From: Pullichristensenella sp963930055
Lineage (GTDB): Bacteria > Bacillota > Clostridia > Christensenellales > Aristaeellaceae
Reading direction: 5' to 3'
Assembly (NCBI GenBank): GCA_963930055.1
Contig: CAWVKS010000010.1
Coordinates: forward strand, 1-64,000
DNA: 64,000 nt
The translations under genes were made by a program, and so were the position numbers. This document shows positions 62,318 to 64,000 of this stretch, piece by piece. Positions within the stretch are counted from its first letter, which is position 1; each line of letters opens with the position of its first letter. The notes under the pieces are model-generated. The model saw only the letters and a list, made by a program, of their open reading frames with translations. It was not told the origin of the DNA and ran no database searches.

Positions 62318-62878
62318 TTATTTTTGTGCGTACTGCCGGGCGCGGCGCTCGGCCTCGAAAACGAAATAGCCGTCCACTTCCCGCACATGCGCGCCGCCGA
62401 ATACGCTTTTGAGCTTGTTTAAGTACCACGTCCGCCGCTTGGTGACCATAAAAAGCTTGCCGCCGATCTCCAGGCGGTTGAAACTCTTGAGGATCAGGCG
62501 CTTGGCCACGGCAAAGTCGGTCTGGTAGGGAGGGTTGAGGAGTATGCGGTCAAAGGCGCGGTCGGGCACGGCCTCCAGCGCGTCGCCCGTATAGACGCGC
62601 ACGCCCTCCATGCCGTTTTTGCGGGCGTTTTTGCGCGCAAGCGCCGCGGCGCGGGGATCTATGTCGGTCATCACCACGTTTTCCGCCCCGCAGGCCATCG
62701 CCGCGTACACGCCCGCCAGCCCCCAGCCGCAGCCCAGGTCCAGCACGCGCTGCCCCGGCGCAAGGTCCGCGCAGGAGAGCATCGCCAGCGTGCCGCGGTC
62801 GGCGCGCGTGGGCGAAAAAAGCCCCGCCGCCGTGTCAAACTCCATCGTAAAGCCGCCAAAGGCCACCGTCAGCGCCAT
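62318..62878 (-). CDS. RsmC-like class I SAM methyltransferase
   Basis: 186 residues, a single methyltransferase-small domain. Motif I VLDLGCGWGLAGVYAA and the catalytic LLNPPYQTDF (NPPY), the form that methylates exocyclic amines of guanine in rRNA. It lacks the N-terminal pseudo-domain of E. coli RsmC, as in most Bacillota relatives. Start at ATG 62878, eight bases after AGGGGGG; the ATG two codons upstream is too close. Faces away from rpmH. Confidence 0.85.
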   Translation of the reverse strand: MALTVAFGGFTMEFDTAAGLFSPTRADRGTLAMLSCADLAPGQRVLDLGCGWGLAGVYAAMACGAENVVMTDIDPRAAALARKNARKNGMEGVRVYTGDALEAVPDRAFDRILLNPPYQTDFAVAKRLILKSFNRLEIGGKLFMVTKRRTWYLNKLKSVFGGAHVREVDGYFVFEAERRARQYAQK

Positions 62879-62960
62879 GCGCATCGCCCCCCTGCGCCCA
62901 TTATAAGCCACGGGGGCGGCAAAAGGCAAGACGGGGCGCGGAAACTTTATATAATTGGCC

Positions 62961-62989
62961 TTGACATGCCGGCGCATTTCGTCTATACT
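62961..62989 (+). promoter_or_regulatory. sigma-A promoter for rpmH-rnpA-yidD
   Basis: TTGACA (62961-62966), 17 bp spacer, TATACT (62984-62989), 100 bp upstream of rpmH. Confidence 0.85.
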
Positions 62990-63088
62990 GTAAAGGCTGT
63001 ATATTGGGAATGTCCGCTTTTTCCGCGCAGCTTACAGACCCGCGCAAAAGCGTCTGACATATTATTCGATCGAAGGAGTTGTTTCCCC

Positions 63089-63223
63089 ATGAAGCGTACT
63101 TTCCAGCCCAAAACGCGCCAGAGAGCCAAGGTGCACGGTTTCCGCGCCCGCATGAAAACCAAGGCCGGCCGCCGCGTCCTCAAGGCCCGCCGCCAGCGCG
63201 GCCGCAAGGTGCTCAGCGCCTGA
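63089..63223 (+). CDS. rpmH: 50S ribosomal protein L34
   Basis: 44 residues, canonical: MKRTFQPKTRQRAKVHGFRA, then RMKTKAGRRVLKARRQRGRK. GAAGGAG ribosome binding site. rnpA follows after 5 bp. In most Bacillota rpmH sits beside dnaA and oriC; here its upstream neighbour is a methyltransferase gene instead. Confidence 0.97.
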   Translation: MKRTFQPKTRQRAKVHGFRARMKTKAGRRVLKARRQRGRKVLSA

Positions 63224-63228
63224 GCGCC

Positions 63229-63612
63229 GTGACCGCGCAGGACAGGCCCGCCCAGGGGCAGGGCCTGCGCTTTCCCCGCAGGTTCCGCCTGGGGCGAAAC
63301 CGCAACTATCGGTATGTCTACCGCAAGGGCAAGAGCTTTGCCTCGCGCAGCCTCGTGCTCGTTTACCTGCGCGGGAAAGACCTGAAACTCGGCTTTTCCG
63401 TATCTTCCAAGGTCGGGAACGCCGTGACGCGCAACCGCGTGCGCCGCTGTATGCGGGAGGACGCGCGGCTGATGCGCCCGCAGCTCAAGCGGGGAAAGTA
63501 TATCTTCGTGGCCCGCGTGGCCGCCGCCCGCTGCGCCCATGAGGCGCTGGCGCGGGAGATGTACGCCCTGCTTTCGCGCGCGCAGCTGCTCAAAGAGGAA
63601 GGCGAAGCATGA
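63229..63612 (+). CDS. rnpA: ribonuclease P protein component
   Basis: Protein subunit of RNase P, for tRNA 5' maturation. 127 residues. The signature RNR helix is SSKVGNAVTRNRVRRCMRED, and the start of the fold is RLGRNRNYRYVYRKGKSFAS. GTG at 63229 gives a ~15-residue tail before the fold; no better start exists downstream. Ends overlapping yidD (ATGA). Confidence 0.95.
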   Translation: MTAQDRPAQGQGLRFPRRFRLGRNRNYRYVYRKGKSFASRSLVLVYLRGKDLKLGFSVSSKVGNAVTRNRVRRCMREDARLMRPQLKRGKYIFVARVAAARCAHEALAREMYALLSRAQLLKEEGEA

Positions 63613-63830
63613 AAACGCTGCCGAAGCGGGCGCTGCTCGCGCTCATCCGCTTCTACCGCCGCCAGATCTCGCCGGCGACGCCGCCCTCGTGCCGCTTTGT
63701 CCCCACGTGCTCCGAGTACGCGCTCGAGGCCGTGCAGAAATACGGCGCGCTCAAAGGCGGGTATCTCGCCGTGCGCCGCATCCTCAAGTGCCACCCGTTC
63801 CACAAGGGCGGGTATGACCCCGTGCCGTAA
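63609..63830 (+). CDS. yidD: membrane protein insertion efficiency factor YidD
   Basis: 73 residues. FYRRQISPATPPSCRFVPTC, SEYALEAVQKYG and RILKCHPFHKGGYDPVP are the family blocks, with three conserved cysteines. Assists YidC insertion, which is encoded next. 4 bp overlap with rnpA. Confidence 0.96.
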   Translation: MKTLPKRALLALIRFYRRQISPATPPSCRFVPTCSEYALEAVQKYGALKGGYLAVRRILKCHPFHKGGYDPVP

Positions 63831-63833
63831 ACT

Positions 63834-63881
63834 GGCGGCCGCCGCGCAGGGCGTTGCATCCTGCGCGGGCGTCGCCTTTTT
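63834..63881 (+). terminator. terminator or attenuator between yidD and yidC
   Basis: CCGCGCAGG / CCTGCGCGG stem extended by GGCG/CGCC, with TTTTT at 63877-63881. It may lower yidC expression relative to the genes before it. Confidence 0.65.
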
Positions 63882-63940
63882 GCATGCGGGTCGGGGAAGC
63901 GGCTTCCACCCATCCGATCGCCAGGAGGTCTTTTGCTCAA

Positions 63941-64000
63941 ATGGGAGGCATCAACGGGTTTTTCATCTCCATCCTGCAGGGCATCCATTCCTTCGTGGGC
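63941..64000 (+). CDS. yidC: start of membrane protein insertase YidC, cut by window edge
   Basis: Only 20 codons are visible: MGGINGFFISILQGIHSFVG, which fits the N-terminus of clostridial YidC/OxaA leading into its first helix. AGGAGGT lies 12 bases upstream, slightly far. Identity rests on the conserved rpmH-rnpA-yidD-yidC order. Confidence 0.7.
   Translation, partial: MGGINGFFISILQGIHSFVG

Overview
The window is GC-rich and densely coded, with short intergenic gaps and frequent 1-17 bp gene overlaps. It uses many GTG and TTG starts with strong AGGAGG-type ribosome binding sites. Gene content points to an anaerobic member of the Bacillota, class Clostridia: an ispH-S1 fusion, a CIRCE-controlled hrcA-grpE-dnaK-dnaJ operon followed by prmA-rsmE-mtaB, a cdaA-cdaR pair, RNase Y, a glycyl-radical enzyme with its activase, a ferredoxin-dependent 2-oxoacid oxidoreductase, and rpmH-rnpA-yidD-yidC. 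An uncultured high-GC gut lineage such as Christensenellales is plausible, but that is inference. No rRNA, tRNA, CRISPR array, prophage or transposase gene was seen.

Layout. 1-7.6 kb (minus): a truncated hydrolase, the ispH-S1 gene broken by an apparent +1 frameshift, a secreted caspase-like protein with Ig-like domains, a SpoIID/SH3 protein and a TauE-type permease. 7.8-15.8 kb (plus): an FHA-FtsW-PBP wall-synthesis trio, uvrC, an M20 dipeptidase, cmk and plsC. 16-20.3 kb: a small XRE regulator with a perfect palindrome upstream, an orphan protein, and rpmE-prmC-prfA-sua5 on the minus strand. 20.6-32.8 kb (plus): the heat-shock operon, rpsU, an RNA methylase and rho with a very long disordered insert. 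33.1-38.5 kb (minus): the c-di-AMP cyclase operon, carrying unexpected passengers (membrane repeat protein, P-loop ATPase, GDSL esterase, alcohol dehydrogenase). 38.7-46.7 kb: metabolic, transport and regulatory genes on both strands. 46.8-51.6 kb: an unusual glycyl-radical enzyme, its activase and a divergent LacI regulator. 52-59.9 kb: an orphan DNA methyltransferase, an oxoacid:ferredoxin oxidoreductase, two signal peptidases and a catalytically dead M1-peptidase-like protein. 60-64 kb: MazG-like protein, RNase Y with a structured leader, and the rpmH operon running off the edge.

The most unusual non-coding signal is a dispersed structured repeat present three times (16924-17055, 32810-33089, 51612-51816), always just downstream of a gene. 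Its stems appear to covary between copies. Two copies are bracketed by duplicated terminator hairpins. This looks like either a small mobile element that targets terminators or a structured RNA family. The glycyl-radical enzyme with ACWE and RVWGWSG motifs, and the pseudo-M1 protein, are the most interesting proteins.
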